DNA of 64,000 bases. It comes from Frateuria_A sp049727805. Lineage in GTDB: Bacteria; Pseudomonadota; Gammaproteobacteria; Xanthomonadales; Rhodanobacteraceae. A model generated the notes under the pieces. The model ran no database searches, was not told where the DNA came from, and was given only the letters and a program-made list of their open reading frames with translations. Both the position numbers and the translations under genes were made by a program. The stretch covers positions 22,616 through 86,615 of the forward strand of contig NZ_JBCNYA010000017.1 of the NCBI RefSeq assembly GCF_049727805.1, given 5' to 3'. Shown here piece after piece: positions 33,355 to 41,203 of this stretch; position 1 is the first letter of the stretch; the number at the start of each line of letters is the position of its first letter.

Positions 33355-34405
33355 ACGCCGCGTTGAAGGTGGACTTGGAGGTGAAGCCGCAGGCGTAGGC
33401 AATGTCCAGGACGGTGCGCGCATCGTCCGGATCGGCCAGTCGCTCGCGCGCGGCCTCCACGCGCAGCCTGTTGACGTATTCCCAGAAGCTGCCGCCCAGC
33501 CGCCGGTTGATCACCGCCGAGACGAGGTACTCGGGGTAGCCGCTGCGCTTGGCGACCTGGCCGATGGTCAGCGCCGGCTCCAGGTAGAGCGGTGCGGCGC
33601 CGCCCATCAGTTCGGCCAGGCGCGCCTGCACTGCGTCGAAACGGGCGTCATCGGCCGTGCCGCCGGCCGGTGCGGGCGGCGGCACGGACGGCGGTTCCTC
33701 CTCGACCGCTACCGGCGGCTGGCCCAGGCTGAACCAGCCCATCACGCACACCCACGCGGCCACCAGGCCGAACAACAGGCCATAGTTGACCAGCGGCAGG
33801 TAGACCAGCGCCTGCACGATCGCCACGCACCAGATCACGACCTGGAATCCGGCCATGACGTCGATCCAGCGCAGCGACATGCGGTCCGCATCGGACCGCC
33901 GTTCGCGCAAGCGTCGCCGGTAGCCGCGCACCAGCGCCAGCGCGGCGAGCACGTAGGAAAGGCTGTAGAGAAACAGCGGCACGTCGAACCACGCGCCGAC
34001 CGAGCGCTCGCCCGCGATCCAGCGTGCCGAGAGCGCCTGCAGGTGCGCGCGGTCCATCACCAGGACGTAGCCGTTGAGCACCAGCATCACGCCGAAGCCG
34101 GCCAGGTGCACGAGGTCGCGCGGCCTGAACCCGCGATCCCGGGTCAGCGCACGCACGTAGAGGTAGAACAGGCTGCCGTAGAGGAACGGGAACAGCGCCA
34201 CGAAGCGGTAGGCTCGGAACCACTCGGGTGTCAGCAGGTGCCAGTAGAGCGCCTTCACTGCGAGGTCGATGCCGGTCAGCGCCACCCAGGCCGACAGCAG
34301 GCGGTTGGCCTCGCGGTTCGCCGGACGGCGCCACAACGCCAGCGCAAGCAGCACGGCCTGCACGGCGGCGGCGAAGTAGACGTAGGTCCAGGGGGTGAGT
34401 GGCAT
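33263..34405 (-). CDS. AraC-family regulator with N-terminal multi-pass membrane domain
   Basis: 380 residues. The first ~215 residues form about seven hydrophobic helices; the C-terminus is an AraC/XylS HTH (ALTIGQVAKRSGYPEYLVSAVINRRLGGSFWEYVNRLRVEAARE ... DIAYACGFTSKSTFNAAFKRQVGQTPSGYR). The combination suggests direct sensing of a membrane or extracellular signal. It diverges from a secreted alpha/beta hydrolase gene starting 182 bp away. The 3' end overlaps the beta-lactamase-like gene by 92 bp. ATG 34405 is chosen because the membrane domain begins there. Confidence 0.85.
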   Translation of the reverse strand: MPLTPWTYVYFAAAVQAVLLALALWRRPANREANRLLSAWVALTGIDLAVKALYWHLLTPEWFRAYRFVALFPFLYGSLFYLYVRALTRDRGFRPRDLVHLAGFGVMLVLNGYVLVMDRAHLQALSARWIAGERSVGAWFDVPLFLYSLSYVLAALALVRGYRRRLRERRSDADRMSLRWIDVMAGFQVVIWCVAIVQALVYLPLVNYGLLFGLVAAWVCVMGWFSLGQPPVAVEEEPPSVPPPAPAGGTADDARFDAVQARLAELMGGAAPLYLEPALTIGQVAKRSGYPEYLVSAVINRRLGGSFWEYVNRLRVEAARERLADPDDARTVLDIAYACGFTSKSTFNAAFKRQVGQTPSGYRGSMLPPPQAAAGHAGRR

Positions 34406-34587
34406 GGGCAGGGGCACGACGTGCGGAGCGACAGACCTCCGCAATCCTAGCGGGTCGGACGCCATAGCCGGGGTGCAGGCACCGCCCGCAACCTCTGCTC
34501 CCCCGGCCGTGCCGAGGTGACCGGGCCAATGCACTGGCGCCCCCCATGCAGGGTTACCATCGCCGGACCCCACACGGAGCGACCGCC

Positions 34588-35361
34588 ATGCCTTCCCGGA
34601 TTGCCCGCTTGCTCGGGCGCTACCTCGCCCTTCTGTCGATCCTGCTGTCCTGCGCCGTCCACGCCGGCGAGCCCATCACGCTGCGCGCCAGCGACGGCGG
34701 TACCGTCTACGGCACGCTGAGCCGATCCGGACAGGACGCCTCCGGTGGGCAGGCCGACGCCATCCTCTTGCTGTTCCACCAGGCCGGAGCGAGCCGGCAC
34801 GAGTACGACCCGCTGGTGCCCGTGCTCACGAAGATGGGCTACGACACGCTGGCCATCGACCAGCGCTCCGGCGACGGGCTGTTCGGCGGCCGCAACGAGA
34901 CCGTGGAGAAGCGCGGCGGCTCGGCCGATTACCTGGACGCCCTGCCCGACCTGGAAGGCGCGCTGGCCTGGGCCAAGGCACACCATTACGCCCGCATCGC
35001 GGTGGTCGGCAGCTCGTACTCGGCCTCGCTGGCCATCGTGCTGGCGGCAAGGCATCCGCAGGACGCGGCCGCCGTGGCCAGCTTCTCGCCGGGCGAGTAT
35101 TTCGACGACAAGGACATGGTGAAACGCGCCGCCGCGAAGCTTACCGTGCCGTTTTACATCACCACCCGGCCCGAGGAAGAAGACAAGGTCGAGGAGGTGC
35201 TGCGCGACGCCCACGGCAGCAACGTCACGCACTATCGCCAGGCCGCGGGCGTGCACGGCGCCTCGACGCTGGTGCAGGCGCGCGACCCGAAGGGCTACGC
35301 CGCGAACCTGCGCAACTTCACCGATTTCCTGCGCCGGGCGCTGCCGCCCGAGAATCCGTAG
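34588..35361 (+). CDS. Exported alpha/beta-hydrolase, dienelactone-hydrolase-like
   Basis: 257 residues. Signal peptide (about 1-26, ILLSCAVHA) then an alpha/beta-hydrolase core: LLLFHQAGASRHEYDPLVP, Ser nucleophile in VVGSSYSASLAI, and a later His in AGVHGASTLV. The typical chloro-aromatic dienelactone hydrolase has Cys at the nucleophile; here it is Ser, so a general esterase role is likelier. Located divergent to the membrane AraC regulator, which may control it. ATG 34588 has GGAG upstream. Confidence 0.8.
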   Translation: MPSRIARLLGRYLALLSILLSCAVHAGEPITLRASDGGTVYGTLSRSGQDASGGQADAILLLFHQAGASRHEYDPLVPVLTKMGYDTLAIDQRSGDGLFGGRNETVEKRGGSADYLDALPDLEGALAWAKAHHYARIAVVGSSYSASLAIVLAARHPQDAAAVASFSPGEYFDDKDMVKRAAAKLTVPFYITTRPEEEDKVEEVLRDAHGSNVTHYRQAAGVHGASTLVQARDPKGYAANLRNFTDFLRRALPPENP

Positions 35362-35440
35362 GCGGACCGGGAAACATCACGCCCGCCACTTCGCTCGCGC
35401 ATCGCGGCTGCCTTCCGGGAGCCGCGACGCGCGATCCGTT

Positions 35441-36454
35441 TCAGGCCTTCACGCGCCGGGCGATCGCCTCGCCGAAGCTCTGCGTGTTGCCCTTGCCGCC
35501 CAGGTCCGGCGTGACGTGGTCATGGTCGTTGGCCATGGTGTCGCGGATCGCCTGGCGCAGGCGCGTGCCCTTCTCGACCATGCCCAGATGGTCGAGCATG
35601 TCGGCCGCGGCCAGCAGCAGCGCGCACGGATTGGCAATGCCCTTGCCGGCGATGTCCGGCGCGGAGCCGTGCACGGCTTCGAAGATCGCCGCGTGCTCGC
35701 CGATGTTGTCGCCCGGTGCCAGCCCCAGGCCGCCGACCAGGCCGGCGCACAGGTCCGACAGGATGTCGCCGAACAGGTTGGTGGTCACGATCACGTCGAA
35801 CTGCTCGGGCTTCATCACCAGCTGCATGCAGGTGTTGTCCACGATCATTTCGTTGAACTCGATCTGCGGGTAGTCCTTGGCGATCTCGCGCGCCACGTTG
35901 AGGAACATGCCCGAGGCAGTTTTGATGATGTTCGCCTTGTGCACCGCGGTGACCTTCTTGCGGCCCTTCTTCACCGCCATTTCGAAGGCGTAGCGCACGA
36001 TGCGCGCGCTGCCCTTGCGGGTCACGCGCACCATCGAGGTGGCGATCTCGCCGTCCTCGGACACGCTCTGCCCTTCGGCGAGATATGCACCCTCGGTGTT
36101 CTCGCGCACGGTGATGATGTCGATGTTCTCGTAGCGCGCCCTGGTGCCGGGGAAGCTGGTCGCCGGACGCACGTTGGCGTACAGGTCGAAGTGGCGCCGC
36201 AGCGTGACGTTGATCGAGGTGAAGCCGCCGCCGATCGGTGTGGTCAGCGGACCCTTCAGCGCGACCTTGTGTTCGGCGATCTTGTCCAGCGTCGGCTTGG
36301 GCAGCAGGTCGCCGTGCTTCTCCAGCGCCACCATGCCGGCGTCGACGAAGTCGTAGCTCAGGCCGCAATCCAGCGCGTCGAGCACGCGCAGGGTGGCGGT
36401 CATGATTTCCGGGCCGATGCCGTCGCCCGGGATCACGGCGATGGTTTTGCTCAT
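35441..36454 (-). CDS. NAD-dependent isocitrate dehydrogenase (beta-decarboxylating family)
   Basis: 337 residues. Motifs of isocitrate/isopropylmalate dehydrogenases: AVIPGDGIGPEI, TSINVTLRRHFDLYANVRPATSFPG, RENTEGAYLAEGQS, and nucleotide loop HGSAPDIAGKGIANP. It converts isocitrate to 2-oxoglutarate and CO2 with NAD+ in the TCA cycle. Short NAD-type enzymes of this length occur in Xanthomonadales; homoisocitrate or tartrate specificity cannot be excluded. No leader gene is adjacent. Confidence 0.87.
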   Translation of the reverse strand: MSKTIAVIPGDGIGPEIMTATLRVLDALDCGLSYDFVDAGMVALEKHGDLLPKPTLDKIAEHKVALKGPLTTPIGGGFTSINVTLRRHFDLYANVRPATSFPGTRARYENIDIITVRENTEGAYLAEGQSVSEDGEIATSMVRVTRKGSARIVRYAFEMAVKKGRKKVTAVHKANIIKTASGMFLNVAREIAKDYPQIEFNEMIVDNTCMQLVMKPEQFDVIVTTNLFGDILSDLCAGLVGGLGLAPGDNIGEHAAIFEAVHGSAPDIAGKGIANPCALLLAAADMLDHLGMVEKGTRLRQAIRDTMANDHDHVTPDLGGKGNTQSFGEAIARRVKA

Positions 36455-36654
36455 GAGGAAGCTCCTTGGGACTCAGGGCCGCGCGGGAGGAATGCGCACG
36501 CCAAAGAGCGCCATTATCGCCGATGCGGCCCCATGCCGGCAGCAGGCAGGGTGCGCCAGCGCGTTGCAAATCCTCGCATGGAGCGTTGCGGTTCATCGCA
36601 CTGGCAGGCCGCCAGTGCACGTGGAGTGGCCTTCAGCCCGCGTTCCCCGCAGAT

Positions 36655-36676
36655 GGGGTGGGCCGAAGCCCACCCC
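36655..36676. repeat. Hairpin repeat GGGGTGGGC-CGAA-GCCCACCCC (family 3)
   Basis: Perfect 9-bp stem with CGAA tetraloop, 9 bp downstream of the AhpD-like gene stop. Related hairpins occur at 41127-41144 and, twice, in the 52811-53689 palindrome. Confidence 0.6.
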
Positions 36677-36684
36677 TACGCAAT

Positions 36685-37080
36685 CTAGGCGTGATCGGCG
36701 CAGGCGGCGCCGTCGGCCTCGCCGCCTTCCAGCCGATCGAGGAAATCCACCGCCCGGCGCAGGTGCGGGATCACGATGGAACCGCCCACCACCAGGCCCA
36801 CGCTGAAGGTTTCGAAGAACTCCTCGCGGGTCACGCCGGCCTCCTTGCACTGGGCCACGTGGTAGCTGATGCAGTCGTCGCAGCGCAGCACCATCGAGGC
36901 CACCAGGCCCAGCAGCTCTTTGGTCTTCACGTCGAGCGCGCCGGGCTTGTAGGTCTGCGTGTCGAGCGCGAAGAAGCGGCGCACGACCTGGTTGTCCTCG
37001 GACAGGATGCGCTCGTTCATGCGCTGGCGGAACGCGGTGAACTCCGCCACGCGGTCCTTGCTCTCGTCGGCGTCGCTCAT
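36685..37080 (-). CDS. AhpD-like carboxymuconolactone decarboxylase family protein
   Basis: 131 residues, all helical, with C-DD-C-xxx-H in VLRCDDCISYHVAQC, the AhpD-type thiol site. A role as a thiol peroxidase or electron carrier is inferred. Its start overlaps the end of the glutaredoxin gene by 4 bases (ATGA), so both are co-translated, and glutaredoxin may reduce its disulfide. It differs from the two ECF41-linked copies. Confidence 0.85.
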   Translation of the reverse strand: MSDADESKDRVAEFTAFRQRMNERILSEDNQVVRRFFALDTQTYKPGALDVKTKELLGLVASMVLRCDDCISYHVAQCKEAGVTREEFFETFSVGLVVGGSIVIPHLRRAVDFLDRLEGGEADGAACADHA

Positions 37081-37340
37081 GCGGCTTCGTCCAGCAACTG
37101 CTTGAGCTTGCCGCTGCGGTCGGCGGCAACCAGGTCGTCGTAGCCGCCCACGTGCTGGTCGTTGATGAAGATCTGCGGCACCGTGCGGCGCCCGCCGCTG
37201 CGCTGGAGCATCAGGTCGCGCTGGGCCGGGTCGGCATCCACGCGTACTTCGTTCCACTGCAGCCCCTTGGACTTGAGCAGGTTCTTGGCGGCCACGCAGT
37301 ACGGGCAAACGGCGGTGGAATAGACCTCGATCTTGGGCAT
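37077..37340 (-). CDS. grxC: Glutaredoxin 3-like
   Basis: 87 residues with the glutaredoxin fold: active site CPYC (VYSTAVCPYCVAAKNLL), TVPQIFIN cis-Pro loop, and GGYDDLVAADRSGKL glutathione-binding loop. It reduces disulfides using glutathione. Immediately followed by an AhpD-like gene (4-bp overlap). Confidence 0.92.
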   Translation of the reverse strand: MPKIEVYSTAVCPYCVAAKNLLKSKGLQWNEVRVDADPAQRDLMLQRSGGRRTVPQIFINDQHVGGYDDLVAADRSGKLKQLLDEAA

Positions 37341-37468
37341 TGCTGATACTCCGGATGGCCTTGGCGTCGGCCCTTTCAGATGGGGCGCAGGACACCCGTT
37401 TGCAAGCCAACGGACGATGAACCGGCGCGCCCGCGGGCGGTCTGCTAGTGATGTATTGTCGCCCACCT

Positions 37469-39082
37469 ATGGCCATGGCACCACGACCCGTCCCCCGCCT
37501 GCTGACCGCGCTGCTCGCCGCCAGCCTCGCCTTCGGCGCCGGCGCGCAGGAGGACATCCGCCTGCCGGACCTGGGCAGCTCGGCCGACGCGCTGATCTCC
37601 CCGCAGGATGCGCAGGACTACGGCGCCGCCATGCTGCGCCAGATGCGCTCGCTGGACATGGTGGTGGACGACCCGCTGCTGGACGACTACATCAACGACC
37701 TGGGCTACCGGCTGGTGGCCAGCAGCGACCGGCCGAAGGACCACTTCGCCTTCATCATCGTGAAGGATCCGGAGATCAACGCCTTCGCCGCGCCGGGCGG
37801 CTACATCGCGGTCAACTCGGGCCTGATCGCGATCACCCGCGACGAGAGCGAACTGGCCGGCGTGATCGCGCACGAGATCGGCCACATCACGCAGAACCAC
37901 CTGCAGCGCGCGTTCGAGGATTCCAAGAAGGACGCGCCGCTGATGGCGCTGGTGCTGCTGGGCGCGGTCGCGGCGGGCGCCGGCTCGCACAGCGGCGATT
38001 CGCCGATGGCGGTGCTGGCCGCCGGCCAGGGCCTGCTCGCGCAGCGCTCGATCAACTTCACCCGCAAGGACGAGGTGGAAGCCGACCGCGTGGGCATCCA
38101 GACCCTCGCCAACGCCGGCTTCGATCCGCGCGCCATGGCCGCCTTCTTCGAGCGCATGCAGGACACCCTGCGCGCCGGCTCCGGCGGCACCGACGTGCCC
38201 GAGCTGCTGCAGACCCATCCGGTCACGCTCTCGCGCATCAGCGACGCCAAGTCGCGCGCCGGCGCCCTGCTGGCGGCGCAGAAGCTGCGTCCCAGCGGCA
38301 CCACGCTGGTGCGCAGCGAGTGGGAAAAGACCACCGCGCCGATCGCCTACGTGAAGGACCCCACCGCGCTGCTGGCTGCGCAACCCAAGGGCGGCCCGGA
38401 CACCTACGCGCTGATGCGCGAGCGCACCCGCGTGCTCGCCGGCGACGCCTCCAAGCTGGCCCACTACTACAGCGCCAGCTTCGGCACGCCCGGCTTCGAC
38501 TCGCCCGCCACCCGCTACGGCTACGCATTGGCGCTGACCCGAAGCGGCGCCGGCGCGCAGGCCGTCGCGCAGCTCAAGCCGTTGCTCGCCGCCCATCCGG
38601 AAAACCTGATCCTCGAACTGGCGATGGCCGACGCACAGTTGCAGGACGGCCAGCGCGCCTATGCGCTGGCGCGCTATGCGAAGCTCAACGCGCGCTCGCC
38701 GCGCGATCGCGCCGTGGCGCTGGCCTATGCCAAGGCACTGACCGCCGGCGGCGACACCGCGCAGGCCACGCTCGCCGCCTCGCTGCTGCGTCCGCTGCTG
38801 GACAACGCCGACGAGCCGGACCTCTACCTCAGCTACGCGCGCGCCAGCGACAAGGCCGGCGACAGCATCCGCGCCGGCGAGGCCTATTCGGACGCCAGCT
38901 ACCTATCGGGTCGCCCGTTCGACGCCATGGAGCAGCTCAAACGCCTGCTCCGGCGCGACGACCTGGACTACTACGCCCGCGCGCGCATCCAGGCGCGCAT
39001 CGCCGACCTGACGCCGCTGGTGCTGGAACTGCGCAAGCGCAAGATCCAGACCGTGGACAACCCGGACGGGCAGAGCCAGTAG
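37469..39082 (+). CDS. bepA: BepA-like periplasmic M48 metalloprotease with TPR repeats
   Basis: 537 residues. Signal peptide (to about residue 26), M48 protease domain with HEIGH (135-139) and EVEAD (202-206) supplying zinc and catalytic ligands, and C-terminal TPR region (about 320-520). BepA is a chaperone-protease for LptD assembly and outer-membrane beta-barrel quality control. ATG 37469 is chosen because the signal peptide starts there; in-frame starts exist up to 37448. It precedes phoB by 220 bp with hairpin repeats between. Confidence 0.88.
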   Translation: MAMAPRPVPRLLTALLAASLAFGAGAQEDIRLPDLGSSADALISPQDAQDYGAAMLRQMRSLDMVVDDPLLDDYINDLGYRLVASSDRPKDHFAFIIVKDPEINAFAAPGGYIAVNSGLIAITRDESELAGVIAHEIGHITQNHLQRAFEDSKKDAPLMALVLLGAVAAGAGSHSGDSPMAVLAAGQGLLAQRSINFTRKDEVEADRVGIQTLANAGFDPRAMAAFFERMQDTLRAGSGGTDVPELLQTHPVTLSRISDAKSRAGALLAAQKLRPSGTTLVRSEWEKTTAPIAYVKDPTALLAAQPKGGPDTYALMRERTRVLAGDASKLAHYYSASFGTPGFDSPATRYGYALALTRSGAGAQAVAQLKPLLAAHPENLILELAMADAQLQDGQRAYALARYAKLNARSPRDRAVALAYAKALTAGGDTAQATLAASLLRPLLDNADEPDLYLSYARASDKAGDSIRAGEAYSDASYLSGRPFDAMEQLKRLLRRDDLDYYARARIQARIADLTPLVLELRKRKIQTVDNPDGQSQ

Positions 39083-39094
39083 TCCCCACCCCCG

Positions 39095-39235
39095 AGTCCT
39101 TCCCCCGCAACGCGGGGGAAGGTGCCGACAGGCGGATGGGGGCGCTCGTGGCGGGATGCTCGCGCGATGCCCTTGGCGAGGCCTTTCGCAAGGCTTCCCC
39201 CATCCGCCCTGCCGGGACGGGGGAACGATCGATCC
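39095..39235. repeat. Inverted pair of REP-like elements (family 2)
   Basis: CCTTCCCCC...GGGGGAAGGTGCCGACAGGCGGATGGGGG (39098-39143 approx.) and an inverted partner (39195-39226 approx., CCCCCATCCGCC...ACGGGGG). Similar to the pair at 22252-22415. Lies between bepA and phoB. Confidence 0.65.
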
Positions 39236-39302
39236 GCGAAGTGTCATCCCCGCGTAACATTCCCCCGCTGCAATAAGCCCGTCACAGCCAGGCGCAAACC
39301 GC

Positions 39303-39992
39303 GTGCACAAGCGCATCCTCATCGTCGAAGACGAAGCCTCGATCCGCGACATGGTCGCCTTCGCCCTGCGCAAGGCCGACATGGAAGCGGTGCCGGCCGC
39401 GGACGCCCGCGCCGCGCAGATCGCCGTCGCCGAGCAGGTGCCGGACCTGATCCTGCTGGACTGGATGCTGCCGGGCATGAGCGGGCTGGAACTGGCCCGC
39501 CGGTTGCGCAAGGAGGAGCTCAGCCGCGAGATCCCGATCATCATGCTCACCGCGCGCGGCGAGGAGATGGATCGCGTCAACGGCCTGGAGGCGGGCGTCG
39601 ACGACTACGTGGTCAAGCCTTTCTCCACCCGCGAGCTGATCGCGCGCATCAAGGCGGTGCTGCGGCGCAGCCAGGGCGACGACGGCACCGGCGTGGTGGA
39701 GCTGGGCGGCCTGCGCATCGACGGCCCGGCGCACCGCGTCTTTGCCGGCGAGGAGCCGGTGCCGATCGGTCCGACCGAATACCGCCTGCTGTATTTCTTC
39801 ATGACCCATCCCGAGCGCGTCTACACCCGCGCGCAGTTGCTCGACCACGTCTGGGGCGGCAGCGTTTACGTGGAGGAGCGCACCGTCGACGTGCACATCC
39901 GCCGCCTGCGCAAGACGCTCGAGCCGTGGCAACTGGATGCCATGGTGCAGACCGTGCGCGGCGCCGGCTACCGTTTCTCGGCGAACACCTGA
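39303..39992 (+). CDS. phoB: Phosphate-regulon response regulator PhoB
   Basis: 229 residues. Receiver with D10, D53 (LLDWMLPG) and K at VVKPFS; C-terminal winged helix (OmpR/PhoB type: PIGPTEYRLLYFFMTHPERVYTRAQLLDHVWGGSVYVEERTVDVHIRRLRK). PhoB activates phosphate-starvation genes. Start is GTG at 39303. phoR, ppk and ppx follow, as in related gammaproteobacteria. A convincing Pho box was not seen upstream. Confidence 0.93.
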   Translation: MHKRILIVEDEASIRDMVAFALRKADMEAVPAADARAAQIAVAEQVPDLILLDWMLPGMSGLELARRLRKEELSREIPIIMLTARGEEMDRVNGLEAGVDDYVVKPFSTRELIARIKAVLRRSQGDDGTGVVELGGLRIDGPAHRVFAGEEPVPIGPTEYRLLYFFMTHPERVYTRAQLLDHVWGGSVYVEERTVDVHIRRLRKTLEPWQLDAMVQTVRGAGYRFSANT

Positions 39993-40053
39993 TGGGCACC
40001 CGGACACCGCCGCCGCGGAGGCCGGGAAAGGGAAAAGGTCCTTGGGGACGGTC

Positions 40054-41094
40054 ATGAAACATCGCGCACGCCGCCTCGCCATCACCCTGCGTGACCTGCG
40101 CGATGCCGCCGACAGCCTGCCGGACGCGATCGTGCTGCTGGACGAAGCCTGGCGCGTGCGCTGGTTCAACCGCGCGGCCGAAACCCTGCTCGGCCTGCGC
40201 CGCGGACAGGACCGCGGCGTGCAGTTGTCCGAACGCCTGCAGGGTTCGGAACTGGCCGCCTGGCTGCGCGCCGGCGCCCGGGTGACGCTGCACGACGCAC
40301 CGGCTCCCGGGCGCCCGGGCGACCATCTGGACGTTTCGGTGCAGCCCTTCGGCCGCCGCCAGCGCATGCTGCTGGCGCGCGACATCAGTCCGCTGACGCG
40401 GCTGGAGCAGATCCGCCGCGATTTCGTGGCCAACGTCTCGCACGAGCTGCGCACGCCGCTGACCGTGATCCACGGCTACCTCGAACTGCTCGATCCGGAA
40501 GACGTGCCGGCCCTGGCCCCGGTCTTGGGCGAGATGCGCGCGCAGTCCAAGCGAATGGGCCAGATCGTGGAGGACCTGCTGACCCTCTCGCGCCTGGAGA
40601 CCCAGGAACACGTCATCGACGAGCGCGTGCCGATGGCCGCCTTGCTCGCCACCCTGCGCAAGGAAGCCGAGGCGCTGAGCCAGGGCCGCCACCAGGTCGC
40701 GCTCGAGGTGGACACCGACTGCGACCTGCTCGGTTCGCCCAAGGACCTGCACAGCGCCCTGTCCAACCTGGTGAGCAATGCGGTGCGCTACACGCCCAGC
40801 GGCGGCAGCATCACGATCCGCTGGCAGCGCACGGGCGACGGGGCGACCTACTCGGTCAGCGACACCGGCTACGGCATCCCGGCCAGCCACCTGGCGCGGC
40901 TGACCGAGCGCTTCTACCGCGTCTCCTCCAGCCGCTCACGCGAAACCGGCGGTACCGGCCTGGGGCTGTCTATCGTCAAGCACGTGCTCAACCTGCACCA
41001 GGCGCGGTTGGGCGTGGAAAGCACGCCGGGCCGGGGTTCCACCTTCGCCTGCCATTTCGGGCCGGAACGGCTGCTGGAGCCCGAATCCCCGTAG
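40054..41094 (+). CDS. phoR: PhoR-like sensor kinase lacking membrane segments
   Basis: 346 residues. A PAS-like domain (about 20-115, DAIVLLDEAWRVRWFNRAAETLLGL) is followed by HisKA with H130 (VANVSHELRTPLTVIHGYLELL) and HATPase (NLVSNAVRYTPSGG, DTGYGI, GTGLGLSI). PhoR in E. coli is ~431 residues with an N-terminal pair of membrane helices; these ~80 residues are absent here and the frame is closed upstream. It is thus probably soluble or bound through PstSCAB/PhoU. It lies 61 bp after phoB. Confidence 0.88.
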   Translation: MKHRARRLAITLRDLRDAADSLPDAIVLLDEAWRVRWFNRAAETLLGLRRGQDRGVQLSERLQGSELAAWLRAGARVTLHDAPAPGRPGDHLDVSVQPFGRRQRMLLARDISPLTRLEQIRRDFVANVSHELRTPLTVIHGYLELLDPEDVPALAPVLGEMRAQSKRMGQIVEDLLTLSRLETQEHVIDERVPMAALLATLRKEAEALSQGRHQVALEVDTDCDLLGSPKDLHSALSNLVSNAVRYTPSGGSITIRWQRTGDGATYSVSDTGYGIPASHLARLTERFYRVSSSRSRETGGTGLGLSIVKHVLNLHQARLGVESTPGRGSTFACHFGPERLLEPESP

Positions 41095-41126
41095 GGCGGG
41101 CTCCTGCCTGCCGGACTGGCCGGAAC

Positions 41127-41144
41127 GGCGGGCTGAAGCCCACC
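41127..41144. repeat. Hairpin repeat (family 3), one mismatch
   Basis: GGCGGGCTGAAGCCCACC, 18 bp, stem of 8 with one mismatch, located between phoR and ppk. Related to hairpins at 36655, 53228 and 53271. Confidence 0.5.
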
Positions 41145-41203
41145 CTACCCGGGTATCCCGGAATGGATGTACTTGCGCGCCGCATCGTCCAGAATGGTCC
41201 CCC

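Noticed and set aside
39241..39258. Possible Pho box upstream of phoB (GTGTCAT-CCCC-GCGTAAC)
   Set aside because: The second half matches the CTGTCAT consensus at only about three of seven positions.
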